Part shown: positions 56,566 through 64,000 of the stretch, one piece after another
Numbering within the stretch: the stretch's first letter is position 1
Layout: each line of letters opens with the position of its first letter
Source of the DNA: G963677325 sp963810555
Lineage (GTDB): Bacteria; Bacteroidota; Bacteroidia; Bacteroidales; Prolixibacteraceae
Direction of reading: 5' to 3'
DNA length: 64,000 nt
Assembly (NCBI GenBank): GCA_963810555.1
Contig: CAWENX010000005.1
Coordinates: 1 to 64,000 of the forward strand
Translations under genes and position numbers: made by a program
Notes under the pieces: model-generated
What the model saw: only the letters and a program-made list of their open reading frames with translations
Told to the model about the DNA's origin: nothing
The model's database searches: none

Positions 56566-57495
56566 CTAATCAGTTATAAATAATTCAGCCATCATTCCTT
56601 CTTTGAGGCCGTAATGAGTATGAATCACTTTTTGAATATTCAATTTTTCAAGGATGAAGTTAGTAAAAATAGAGGCAACGACAATCATTTCAACTCTGAT
56701 TTTATCCATTCCCTTAATCCGGCTTCTTGTTTCGGTATCCGAAATGATCAGCAGTTCATGAATCCGGCGGTAGGCTTCCAGAGGTAATTCCGATGCTTTT
56801 CGTAATTGAAGATCAGGATCCGTTTCCTCATAAATATCCATAAAGGTGTCAAATGCGCCAGAACTTCCGACAAGGATGGAAGGCTGATATAAATTGCAAA
56901 TTTCCCACAATTCCGACAGCTTCCCGGTTAACCAATTTTCAACTATTTTAATTTCACCAGGTAAAATAGGATCAGACAATTGAAAAAGTTCAAGAACACG
57001 GGCTATTCCGATATTAAAACTTCTTTTCCAGGTAAGTTGTCCATTTTCGGCAAGAATAAATTCAATACTACCGCCTCCAATATCAACAACCAGATATTTA
57101 TTCATTTCGGGAGGAAGGGAGTTACTTACCCCTCTAAAAATCAGTTCAGCTTCACGATCACCGCCGATGATTTCAATATCCCATCCAAATTTCTGTTTTA
57201 TTACTGATAAAAAATCATCTCTGTTGGCTGCGCCCCTGATTGCTGAAGTTGCTATGACTTTCACTGCATCAGCTTTGTATCTTTGAATTGTTGCAGCATG
57301 ATTTTCAAAAGCACTGATTCCTCTTTGGATCGCGTCTGGCAATAAAATGCCCTTCTGAATTCCACCCCTCCCCAGTTTGACAGGTAGTTTTCTGTCGTAC
57401 AATGTTTTAAATGATCCTTCAGGCAGAAGATCTGCAATAAGAAGATTGCAGGTATTGGTTCCCAGGTCAATTACAGCTTTCCTGCTCACTTTCAT
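56566..57495 (-). CDS. Ppx/GppA exopolyphosphatase-family phosphatase
   Basis: A 309-residue Ppx/GppA phosphatase that hydrolyses polyphosphate or pppGpp. Motifs: VIDLGTNTCNLLIADL (phosphate 1), GRGGIQKGILLPDAI, ATSAIRGAANRDDFL and VVDIGGGSIEFIL (phosphate 2). It has only the short catalytic module without the C-terminal HD-like domain of long Ppx. Its ATG overlaps the stop of the ABC permease gene by ATGA, so they are translationally coupled. Confidence 0.92.
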   Translation of the reverse strand: MKVSRKAVIDLGTNTCNLLIADLLPEGSFKTLYDRKLPVKLGRGGIQKGILLPDAIQRGISAFENHAATIQRYKADAVKVIATSAIRGAANRDDFLSVIKQKFGWDIEIIGGDREAELIFRGVSNSLPPEMNKYLVVDIGGGSIEFILAENGQLTWKRSFNIGIARVLELFQLSDPILPGEIKIVENWLTGKLSELWEICNLYQPSILVGSSGAFDTFMDIYEETDPDLQLRKASELPLEAYRRIHELLIISDTETRSRIKGMDKIRVEMIVVASIFTNFILEKLNIQKVIHTHYGLKEGMMAELFITD

Positions 57496-58830
57496 TTATA
57501 CATAAGCCATTTACCCAATTCTTTCCAGGAAGGTTTTTTCCCATACATAAGGATTCCTGTGCGATATATCTTAGCTGCTAACCAGACCATTACAATAAAT
57601 GTGATCACCAGAACTGTCATTGAAAGATGCAATTTCCCAAATAGGTACCCCAAAGGGTATTCTTGCCATCATGACAACAGGAGACGTCAATGGGATAATA
57701 CTGAACCAGAATGCAATGGGGCCTTCCGGATTTTTAATTGCACTTAAAAGTACCATAATAGATAAAATAATCGGCAGCATAATCGGTAACGAGAATTGCT
57801 GAACATCTTCCTGGGAATCAACCGCAGATCCGACCGCTGCAAACATTGCGCTGTATAACAGGTAACCGCCGATGAAAAAGAAAACAAAACATCCAATGAT
57901 CAGAGGGAAGTTGATCGTACCAATCATATTAAATATATCCTGCATCTTGTCTGATTCCTGTGTCGTGCATTTGTTGAGCTGTTGCCTGGCTTTGCGACAT
58001 AATATCCTGAACCTGCTGTGCATGAGACAAATTTCCGGGGAACATCCCTTTTGCAGTTGATATAATGAAAAATCCAAGCACTATCCAGAATACAAATTGG
58101 GTTAGTCCAACAAGAGCAATCCCGACGATTTTTCCCATCATCAGTTGAAAAGGTTTTACACTGGAAATAATCACCTCAACAATGCGGTTCTGCTTTTCTT
58201 CCATTACCCCATGCATCACCAAAGCCCCGTAAACAAAATGAACATGTACATGAAGAAGCCGAAAATGTAACCCAATATCATTCCAAGTTCAGTCGAGCTT
58301 TTTGGCGCCTTACCACTCTCGCCAAGTTTGATAGTTTCAATATTTATTCTTGTTTTAGTAGCATTTATGCGTTGTGTAAGATCAGGAATATTTGTTTGAC
58401 GAATAACTTCTGCCATCTTGTCTTTCTCGATAACAGATCTGATTTTGTCATTGATCTGAGCTTTTAAATCATAAGGCAGAGTACTTTCCGAAATTATCCT
58501 GACCGTGTTGGTGGATAAGAATGTCAGGCGGAATGATAACAAGGGCATAATAGCCCGAGTTTTTTAGGCCGGTTTTTAATTTCTGATACTCTTCTTCAGG
58601 AACAAAATGGTATTTTGTGAATTCTGAACTTTCAAGACGGCCGAGAAAATGGAAGATCCGTCATAGACAGCTATATTCCGCACTTCTGTATCATCCATGG
58701 CCGCAAAATATGCCGGAAGAATAAATAAAGCCGCCATCAGAATTGGCATCAGTAAAGTCATAATAATAAATGATTTCTTTTTTACCCTGGTGCTGTATTC
58801 ACGCTTGATGATTAAAGAAATTTTATTCAT
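57492..58830 (-). pseudogene. ABC-2 type exporter permease (NatB-like), multiply frameshifted
   Basis: One permease of about 445 residues split into five or more frames. It begins MNKISLIIKREYSTRVKKKSF with a first transmembrane helix. The periplasmic domain includes GRLESSEFTKYHFVPEEEYQKL and NTVRIISESTLPYDLKAQ. The core continues SSTELGMILGYIFGFFMYMFILFTG, VMEEKQNRIVEVIISSVKPFQLMMGKI and PLIIGCFVFFFIGGYLLYSAMFAAVGS. The C terminus is KPSWKELGKWLMYK with stop at 57492-57494. Breaks lie near 58643, 58515, 58227, 57955 and 57632. It is probably intact in nature, coupled to gppA. Confidence 0.85.
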
Positions 58831-58841
58831 TGCGGGATGGT

Positions 58842-59768
58842 TTAAGAAGATTGTACATTTTGTGTGACTACTTTGATAAAAACCTCATTCATGCTTGGGA
58901 TCACTTCGTTAAAGGAGACTATTTCAGCAAGTCCGGCTAAATCCCTGATCAGTTCAGAGGAGTTGCTTCCTGTATTGTATTGAATATTCAGCCGCTGTGT
59001 TTTCCCGTTTTCCTGGTGGGAAAGGATATTATACTTATGCGAAAGCTCGCGACTGATTTGAGAGAAATCTCCCCTGTACGTAATATCATAAACATTTGAT
59101 TTGAATTTTTCCCTGATCTGTTGTGTCTCACCATCCAATATCTTCCTGGATTTATCAATCAGGGCAATATGGTCGCACAATTGTTCGACGGATTCCATAT
59201 TATGTGTGGAAAAAATGATGGTCGCCCCGTCCTTTTTCATTTTCAGAATTTCCTGTTTGAGCAGGTCTGTGTTGATCGGGTCAAATCCTGTGAATGGTTC
59301 ATCAAAAATCAACAGGCGGGGTTTATGCAAAACAGTGCAGATAAACTGAACCTTCTGCTGCATTCCCTTCGACAATTCCATCACCTTTTTATCCCACCAG
59401 TTTACAATGTCGAATTTTTCAAACCAGTACTTTAATTCTTTCATGGCATCTCGTCTGGATAAGCCTTTTAGTTGTCCAAGATAAAGTGCCTGTTCGCCGA
59501 CTTTCATTTTTTTATACAGACCTCTTTCTTCAGGCAGATATCCAAGGTGAAAAACGTCATCGGCTTTCATCAGGCGGCCATCAAAAAATACTTCACCCTT
59601 GTCAGGAGCAGTAATCCTGTTAATAATCCTGATCAGGGTGGTTTTACCGGCTCCGTTAGGTCCCAACAAACCAAAGATCGAGCCTTCCCTGACAGAAATG
59701 GAAACATCGGTAAGAGCCCGTTGATGGTCAAAGGTTTTTGAGACTTCATGTACTGAAAATAATTCCAT
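58842..59768 (-). CDS. ABC transporter ATP-binding protein (NatA-like)
   Basis: ATPase of an ABC-2 exporter. I start at the ATG at 59768 (MELFSVHEVSKTF) instead of the upstream TTG. Walker A FGLLGPNGAGKTTLIRI, signature LSKGMQQKVQFICT and Walker B LLIFDEPFTGFDP are clear, and the H loop is in FSTHNMESVEQLCDHIAL. A C-terminal domain of about 90 residues (DUF4162-like) follows. It lies 11 bp before the permease gene. The pair may export an antibiotic or sodium, as in NatAB. Confidence 0.93.
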   Translation of the reverse strand: MELFSVHEVSKTFDHQRALTDVSISVREGSIFGLLGPNGAGKTTLIRIINRITAPDKGEVFFDGRLMKADDVFHLGYLPEERGLYKKMKVGEQALYLGQLKGLSRRDAMKELKYWFEKFDIVNWWDKKVMELSKGMQQKVQFICTVLHKPRLLIFDEPFTGFDPINTDLLKQEILKMKKDGATIIFSTHNMESVEQLCDHIALIDKSRKILDGETQQIREKFKSNVYDITYRGDFSQISRELSHKYNILSHQENGKTQRLNIQYNTGSNSSELIRDLAGLAEIVSFNEVIPSMNEVFIKVVTQNVQSS

Positions 59769-59798
59769 TGAAATCAAATTAATTTAAGCTGTATAAAT

Positions 59799-60797
59799 TT
59801 AATCAATATCTTCTTCATCTTCTTCATATTCATCATATGCAGGATATCCCTCAAATTCTTCCTCTTCTTTTACGGGATTTTCAACTTTTGCCAGAAGCAA
59901 ATTCCATCCGGGCCAGGTAAACCGGCGTTTAGCTATGAAAATGAACAATAAAGATAATATTATCAAACCGACAAGTTCAATCATTGGACTGTAACCGGTA
60001 ATATTAAACAAGGCAGGTGTCTGAATCACAGTAGATTCTCTGGTGAATAACATTGTCATAAAAATACTGTTGACTGTATGGATTCCCAGTGCAAGCTCGA
60101 TACCATCATCCATTAAGGTACATAGTCCAAAAAACAATCCAAACCATATATATTTTGATACCGTAATCTGAATTCCAAACGCATCCGCAACAGGGTTCAA
60201 ATAATGAAATCCACCGAAAAGAAGAGCTGTTAAAATAAGAGGGGCCCACCTGTTTTGAAATATTCTTACGAAACCTTGCAAAAGATATCCCCGGAAAAAT
60301 GTTTCCTCAAATCCTGCCTGAAAAGGCAGCAATAAAACTGAGACGAGTGCCAGAGAAAGGAAGTTCCCGGGATCATAATGAAGATCAAATTTTTGAAGAC
60401 CTGTGGCAAATGTTATAAGAGAATAAGCTGAAATCAATATCAGCCAAATGCCGAATCCCCATAAAAATCTTTTCCACCTGAAAGAAGAGCTTCCTGTAAA
60501 TAACGATAGCACCGGCCTTTCATGCAAAGGTTTAATTAGTAGCAATAAGGCTATAAAACCAATTACGAATGGAATAATCAACAAGGTTAATCCGGTAACA
60601 GGTGAAATATCATATGCTGTAACATCCAAAGGATTATCAGGATCGGACATCAAATCAGGATTGATGTATGAATTGAGGAAAATTTTAAAACCCAGCGGAA
60701 AAAAGCCAATTACCTCTATTGCTATGATTAGGATTACAATCATGGCAATCCACCTTCCGATATCATTTTTCCCGCGAAAAACGTTTTCAATAAACAT
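59799..60797 (-). CDS. CPBP-family intramembrane metalloprotease
   Basis: A 332-residue membrane protein with about eight helices. The CPBP (Abi) catalytic motifs are EETFFRGYLLQGF (EExxxR) and FGGFHYLNP (FxxxH); the usual third helix HxxxN-like segment is HTVNSIFMTMLF. The C-terminal tail is a strongly acidic cytoplasmic segment of about 25 residues (EEEEFEGYPAYDEYEEDEEDID). It precedes the ABC exporter on the same strand, 30 bp upstream. Members include prenyl-protein proteases and bacteriocin-immunity proteins. Confidence 0.88.
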   Translation of the reverse strand: MFIENVFRGKNDIGRWIAMIVILIIAIEVIGFFPLGFKIFLNSYINPDLMSDPDNPLDVTAYDISPVTGLTLLIIPFVIGFIALLLLIKPLHERPVLSLFTGSSSFRWKRFLWGFGIWLILISAYSLITFATGLQKFDLHYDPGNFLSLALVSVLLLPFQAGFEETFFRGYLLQGFVRIFQNRWAPLILTALLFGGFHYLNPVADAFGIQITVSKYIWFGLFFGLCTLMDDGIELALGIHTVNSIFMTMLFTRESTVIQTPALFNITGYSPMIELVGLIILSLLFIFIAKRRFTWPGWNLLLAKVENPVKEEEEFEGYPAYDEYEEDEEDID

Positions 60798-60996
60798 GGG
60801 AATAAGATTTACCTGAATTTTACTGCGAATATGGTTAAAATTTTACATAAAACCTTAAACCACTTCCGAAAATCAAATATTGAGGCTGTCAGGTTTTTAA
60901 TTTGCACCCCTGGCAGTTTTCCACCTTACCTTCGAGGTACTTTCCTTATACCATCTCCGATGCTGATTCATTATATTAAGGTAATTTAAACGTTAT

Positions 60997-61077
60997 TTCT
61001 TCGATATTTATCGAAGAAGCATCGAAGAAGCATCGAACAAAGATCGAAGAAGGTACGGATATGGTACGGGCATGATA
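60997..61077. repeat. 11-bp tandem array with inverted arm
   Basis: The inverted arm TTCTTCGATA (60997-61006) pairs with TATCGAAGAA at 61009-61018. Six 11-bp units follow: cgaagaagcat x2, cgaacaaagat, cgaagaaggta, cggatatggta, cgggcatgata. The gap 60798-61365 shows no gene; short open stretches near 61150-61350 have no recognisable homology. Confidence 0.75.
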
Positions 61078-61365
61078 TTATGTTGAAAGGGCTTTTTCTT
61101 CATTTTGGGGCAGGGCAGTTGATGGCCGGATTTGATTCCTTTGAGTAATGGAGAATATTATCTCGAAACGGATAAGCCAAAATGCTATTGGGATTATTGC
61201 CCGTAGTTGGCAGGTTTTCACTAAAGAATTGAAATAGCAAAACTCACCTGTAATAAGGTTTTAAACAGTCAAAGAGAGTGTACCATTGAAGCTGAACCTT
61301 TTTTTGGCTTGCTTATTATTATGCCAGGTGGGTCATTGGCTGGACTTTGTTTACTGGCTGGCAGA

Positions 61366-62013
61366 CTAAAAAAGATCGACAATAAATGTAAAATATCCCG
61401 CAATTACCAATCCTGCTATGATAAAAAAGTATCCCAATTTATATTCCCTTCGGACATTGAACCACATCACCCAACTGCCGAGAGATAAGATAATAAGGAT
61501 AACAGCCGTTATGTCCATCATAATCCGCCATAATTTGGTTATAATCCAATTGGGCTTAATTATGGGATTGTTTTTATCCATCCCGTTAAATGTATGTAAG
61601 GTTCTCAGTTTTCCCCAAAAGTTGTACTGTGTTACCTTTAACGTACCATATCCTGTTTGTGAATTAATGCTTATATTGTTAATAAGTCCTGGTGAACTTA
61701 TACTGAAATTAACAAATCCTGCTGTATCTTTTTTAAATTGGGAAACTTCACCGACAATTTTGAGCTTGGCTTCGATAAGCCTGATCATTTCATTATCATC
61801 ACGGAACAATGCATTTGAAATAACAAAGACTTTATTGTTCTCTTTCCTGTTTTCATAAAACCTTGCAAATTTCCAACTGCCATGGTTGAGAATCAGGCCT
61901 GAAACAAAAAACAACCAGATAAACATTATCAGGAATAAACCGAGATGAATATGCAATCTGCGAATAGTATTCAGAATGTTATTAAATATGTCTTTTTTAA
62001 TATGTATTTTCAT
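61366..62013 (-). CDS. PepSY-TM-like membrane protein, second of a pair
   Basis: A 215-residue protein. An N-terminal helix (RRLHIHLGLFLIMFIWLFFVSGLILNHGS) contains the HxxxG pattern of PepSY-associated membrane proteins. A periplasmic PepSY-like domain (VISNALFRDDNEMIRLIEAKLKIVGE) and two C-terminal helices follow. It lies 4 bp after its homologue at 62018-62623. Related proteins occur with iron-uptake or reductase systems, but no partner is seen here. Confidence 0.72.
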   Translation of the reverse strand: MKIHIKKDIFNNILNTIRRLHIHLGLFLIMFIWLFFVSGLILNHGSWKFARFYENRKENNKVFVISNALFRDDNEMIRLIEAKLKIVGEVSQFKKDTAGFVNFSISSPGLINNISINSQTGYGTLKVTQYNFWGKLRTLHTFNGMDKNNPIIKPNWIITKLWRIMMDITAVILIILSLGSWVMWFNVRREYKLGYFFIIAGLVIAGYFTFIVDLF

Positions 62014-62017
62014 ATTC

Positions 62018-62623
62018 TCAGAATGTAAAAAGGATGAGACTGGTCAGTATTAATATTCCAATTGCAAGTGAATACCAGCCGAGAGTGCGTTCGGTCCGCA
62101 TAAAATACCACAAAACTAATCCGCTTAGTGTGAGGAATAAAATTGAATATACAATCGTGTCAGAAAGGAATCGCCAGACTTTTATGAAACCGGAATTGCC
62201 CCTTATTGAAGCGTTGTGGGGACCCGGCATATAATGCATGAAAGCTGTTCCGCGCAAAGCTCCAAGGTCAGTTCTGGTTACCGAGGCTATTTTAGTCCGC
62301 GTGTTCACATTGATATTGAAAAGTTTAGCAGGAGTCCTGACAGGGAAGAAAATGGTGCTGTCGTTTGTGTTGATATAATCTATTTCACCGGTAATGTCCA
62401 GCTTTTTAAGAATTGCTCTTGCGGTCATTAAATTAGTGTTGCCATAAGGTATTGAATCGAGGCTGACGTTGAGAGCGGGAAATTTTTTTACCTGGGTAAT
62501 TTTTTCAAGAACCCGGGGATGATTAATTGTCAGTACGCTTAAGGCATAAATCAAAACAAACGGACTGATAAACAGTCCGATGTATAAATGAAGCATACGA
62601 ATCTGTGAATAATATTTTTTCAT
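62018..62623 (-). CDS. PepSY-TM-like membrane protein, first of a pair
   Basis: A 201-residue paralogue of the next gene: helix IRMLHLYIGLFISPFVLIYALSVLTINHP, a periplasmic PepSY-like segment (NLMTARAILKKLDITGEIDYIN), then two helices near the C terminus (TIVYSILFLTLSGLVLWYF). The same layout but low identity suggests an old tandem duplication. The pair forms a two-gene unit with a promoter at 62647-62676. Confidence 0.75.
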   Translation of the reverse strand: MKKYYSQIRMLHLYIGLFISPFVLIYALSVLTINHPRVLEKITQVKKFPALNVSLDSIPYGNTNLMTARAILKKLDITGEIDYINTNDSTIFFPVRTPAKLFNINVNTRTKIASVTRTDLGALRGTAFMHYMPGPHNASIRGNSGFIKVWRFLSDTIVYSILFLTLSGLVLWYFMRTERTLGWYSLAIGILILTSLILFTF

Positions 62624-62646
62624 TGTGAATTAGTAAATACGGATGG

Positions 62647-62676
62647 CAAATTTAATTTCATCTTTCAAAAATACAA
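62647..62676 (-). promoter_or_regulatory. Promoter of the PepSY-TM pair
   Basis: Minus-strand TTG (62674-62676), 19-bp spacer and TAAATTTG (62647-62654) match the Bacteroidota consensus, just upstream of 62623. Confidence 0.6.
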
Positions 62677-62707
62677 GCCTGCGGGGGCCTATTAATCAGA
62701 AATATGT

Positions 62708-62715
62708 TATATTTG
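62708..62715 (+). promoter_or_regulatory. Candidate -7 element of the ferredoxin promoter
   Basis: TATATTTG lies 22 bp before the ferredoxin start, divergent from the PepSY promoter. No good upstream TTG at 19-20 bp. Confidence 0.5.
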
Positions 62716-62737
62716 TAATAATAAAAATCGAGAAATT

Positions 62738-62941
62738 ATGTCTATTATAAGAGTCTGGCTTGACGAAAGCGAAGATGAATGCACTTCATGCGGGGCTTGT
62801 GAATCTGCCTGTCCTGAGGTGTTTGAAGTTCCCGACAAAATGGTGGTGATTGATGGTGTTGATTACAGTCAGTATGATGATTGTATTAAAGATGCAGCCG
62901 ATTCATGTCCCACTGCTGTAATAAAGTACGAGGAAGAATAA
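62738..62941 (+). CDS. 4Fe-4S ferredoxin
   Basis: Small electron carrier of 67 residues, monocluster type. Cys15, Cys18 and Cys21 form CxxCxxC (CTSCGAC) and Cys57 (DSCPTAVI) is the distal ligand; Cys25 and Cys49 are additional. The acidic composition and length are usual. The partner enzyme is not identifiable; aconitase begins 378 bp downstream. Confidence 0.92.
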   Translation: MSIIRVWLDESEDECTSCGACESACPEVFEVPDKMVVIDGVDYSQYDDCIKDAADSCPTAVIKYEEE

Positions 62942-62956
62942 ATCCACTGGGATAAG

Positions 62957-62984
62957 TGTTCAGTGTTCAGTATGCAGTGTATTG
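62957..62984. repeat. 7-bp tandem array downstream of ferredoxin
   Basis: Units tgttcag x2, tatgcag, tgtattg. The rest of the 62942-63319 gap shows only AT-rich sequence and a CT-rich stretch near 63205-63270. Confidence 0.6.
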
Positions 62985-63319
62985 CGAAGTTTTGGGATTA
63001 ACTGAGATAATTCATTATTAACTGATCACTGATCCATATTTTTCATCTTCTCACTCTCTTAATCGTTTCCCTTCATTTTCGTAAATAAGATTTCTCTAAT
63101 ACATTAAAATTACTTAACTTGTTAATACGGCAAAGGAACAAGATGAGTAGATGTGATTAGGGGAAGCTGAGAATATGAGAATTTGGGAAAACGGGATAAT
63201 TCCACCCCTTCATCCTCCAATATTCCTTTCTTTACGCACTCTCCAACTCTCACTATCGAACTCTCTCATCTTATTTCGATCGAAATCGCAATTTGTAAAT
63301 TGTAAATTATAACCTGAAT

Positions 63320-64000
63320 ATGAGCAACTCATCTGAATACCTAAAAACTTTGGACACTACAACAGGACAATTCAGTTATTATGATTTAAAGGAATTGATC
63401 CGCCAGGGACATGATATTGAAGCAATGCCTTTTACTATAAGGATACTGCTTGAGAATATTCTTCGCAATTACAACGAAGACACTGTCAATCAGGAACATC
63501 TTGAACATATCCTGAATTGGGTACCTAAACCTGAAGCAAATGAAATCCCTTATTTGCCGTCGAGGGTATTGATGCAGGATTTTACAGGAGTTCCGGCTAT
63601 TGTGGACATTGCTTCCATCCGATCGGAAGCGGCAAGACAAAACAGGGATCCTAAGCTGATCAATCCTCAAATTCCGGTTGATCTCATTATAGATCATTCT
63701 GTACAGGTTGATTATTTCGGCACCAACTATTCCTATCAGAGGAATGTTGATATGGAATATAAACGCAATAATGAGCGATATGCTTTACTGAAATGGGCAC
63801 AATCGTCTTTTTCAAATTTCAGCGTTCTTCCTCCCGGGCTGGGTATCTGTCATCAAGTTAATCTTGAATACCTCGCAAAAGTGGTGACCTTAAAAGACGG
63901 AATGGCATTTCCTGATACCCTTGTAGGAACGGATTCGCACACTCCGATGGTCAACGGAATAGGAGTTGTCGGCTGGGGAGTTGGAGGTATAGAAGCTGAA
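63320..64000 (+). CDS. acnA: Aconitate hydratase AcnA (partial, runs off the window)
   Basis: N-terminal 227 residues of an AcnA-type aconitase, isomerising citrate and isocitrate. It starts MSNSSEYLKTLDTTTGQFSYYDLKELI. Family motifs: PFTIRILLENILRNY, LPSRVLMQDFTGVPAIVDIASIR, DHSVQVDYFG, LPPGLGICHQVNLEYL and TLVGTDSHTPMVNGIGVVGWGVGGIEAE, which includes the active-site histidine region. The first cluster cysteine lies beyond the edge. The frame is intact to 64000. Confidence 0.95.
   Translation, partial: MSNSSEYLKTLDTTTGQFSYYDLKELIRQGHDIEAMPFTIRILLENILRNYNEDTVNQEHLEHILNWVPKPEANEIPYLPSRVLMQDFTGVPAIVDIASIRSEAARQNRDPKLINPQIPVDLIIDHSVQVDYFGTNYSYQRNVDMEYKRNNERYALLKWAQSSFSNFSVLPPGLGICHQVNLEYLAKVVTLKDGMAFPDTLVGTDSHTPMVNGIGVVGWGVGGIEAE

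Overview
The window looks like a chromosomal segment of a free-living Bacteroidota bacterium, probably Bacteroidales or Marinilabiliales-like. The evidence is: promoters of the Bacteroidota type (TTG, 19-20 bp, TAnnTTTG) before a tRNA, icd and other genes; a NigD-like lipoprotein; a thrA-apgM-thrC threonine operon with no classical thrB; a eukaryote-like NADP isocitrate dehydrogenase; and an ORF6N protein. Most genes are housekeeping or central metabolism. No rRNA, CRISPR array, integrated phage or SusCD pair is visible.

Layout. 0-2 kb: IS5-like transposase and tRNA-Ala(CGC). 2-6.5 kb: malQ, a frameshifted S9 peptidase and a NigD-like lipoprotein. 6.7-13.3 kb: threonine operon, recA and bcp, all on the minus strand. 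13.6-17.9 kb: TPR/SPOR protein, clpS, NfeD, FloA and an ICMT-like methyltransferase. 18-20 kb: accessory patch with a HigA-like regulator, ORF6N and a decayed lipoprotein. 20.3-30.1 kb: plus-strand sugar locus with exported oxidoreductase and esterase, two cupin sugar-phosphate isomerases, a sugar porter, a ROK kinase, a kinase-like/mannose-6-phosphate isomerase fusion and a polysaccharide deacetylase. 30.1-31 kb: group II intron-like relic. 31.3-44.2 kb: lgt, secA, a Tat-exported AroD-like protein, PqqD and its decayed duplicate around a PIN toxin-antitoxin pair, OPT transporter, ferritin, icd and dnaX. 44.5-53.3 kb: glutathione peroxidase, kdpE relic and REC-histidine kinase, mnmH-selD, a broken IS110 element, a broken M15 peptidase and a CDF transporter. 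53.6-64 kb: lipid kinase, nitroreductase, NtrC-type regulator, ppx/gppA with an ABC-2 exporter, CPBP protease, PepSY-TM pair, ferredoxin and the start of aconitase.

Two themes stand out. Intergenic DNA repeatedly carries tandem arrays whose period is fixed (7 or 11 bp, plus two roughly 10-bp loci) while the unit sequence changes from array to array and drifts within an array; one heptamer array lies inside dnaX. Single-base indels also break several genes, including essential secA and dnaX, so many broken genes here are probably sequence errors rather than real pseudogenes. The best candidate for an undescribed functional system is the 20.3-30.1 kb sugar locus with its fusion isomerase.
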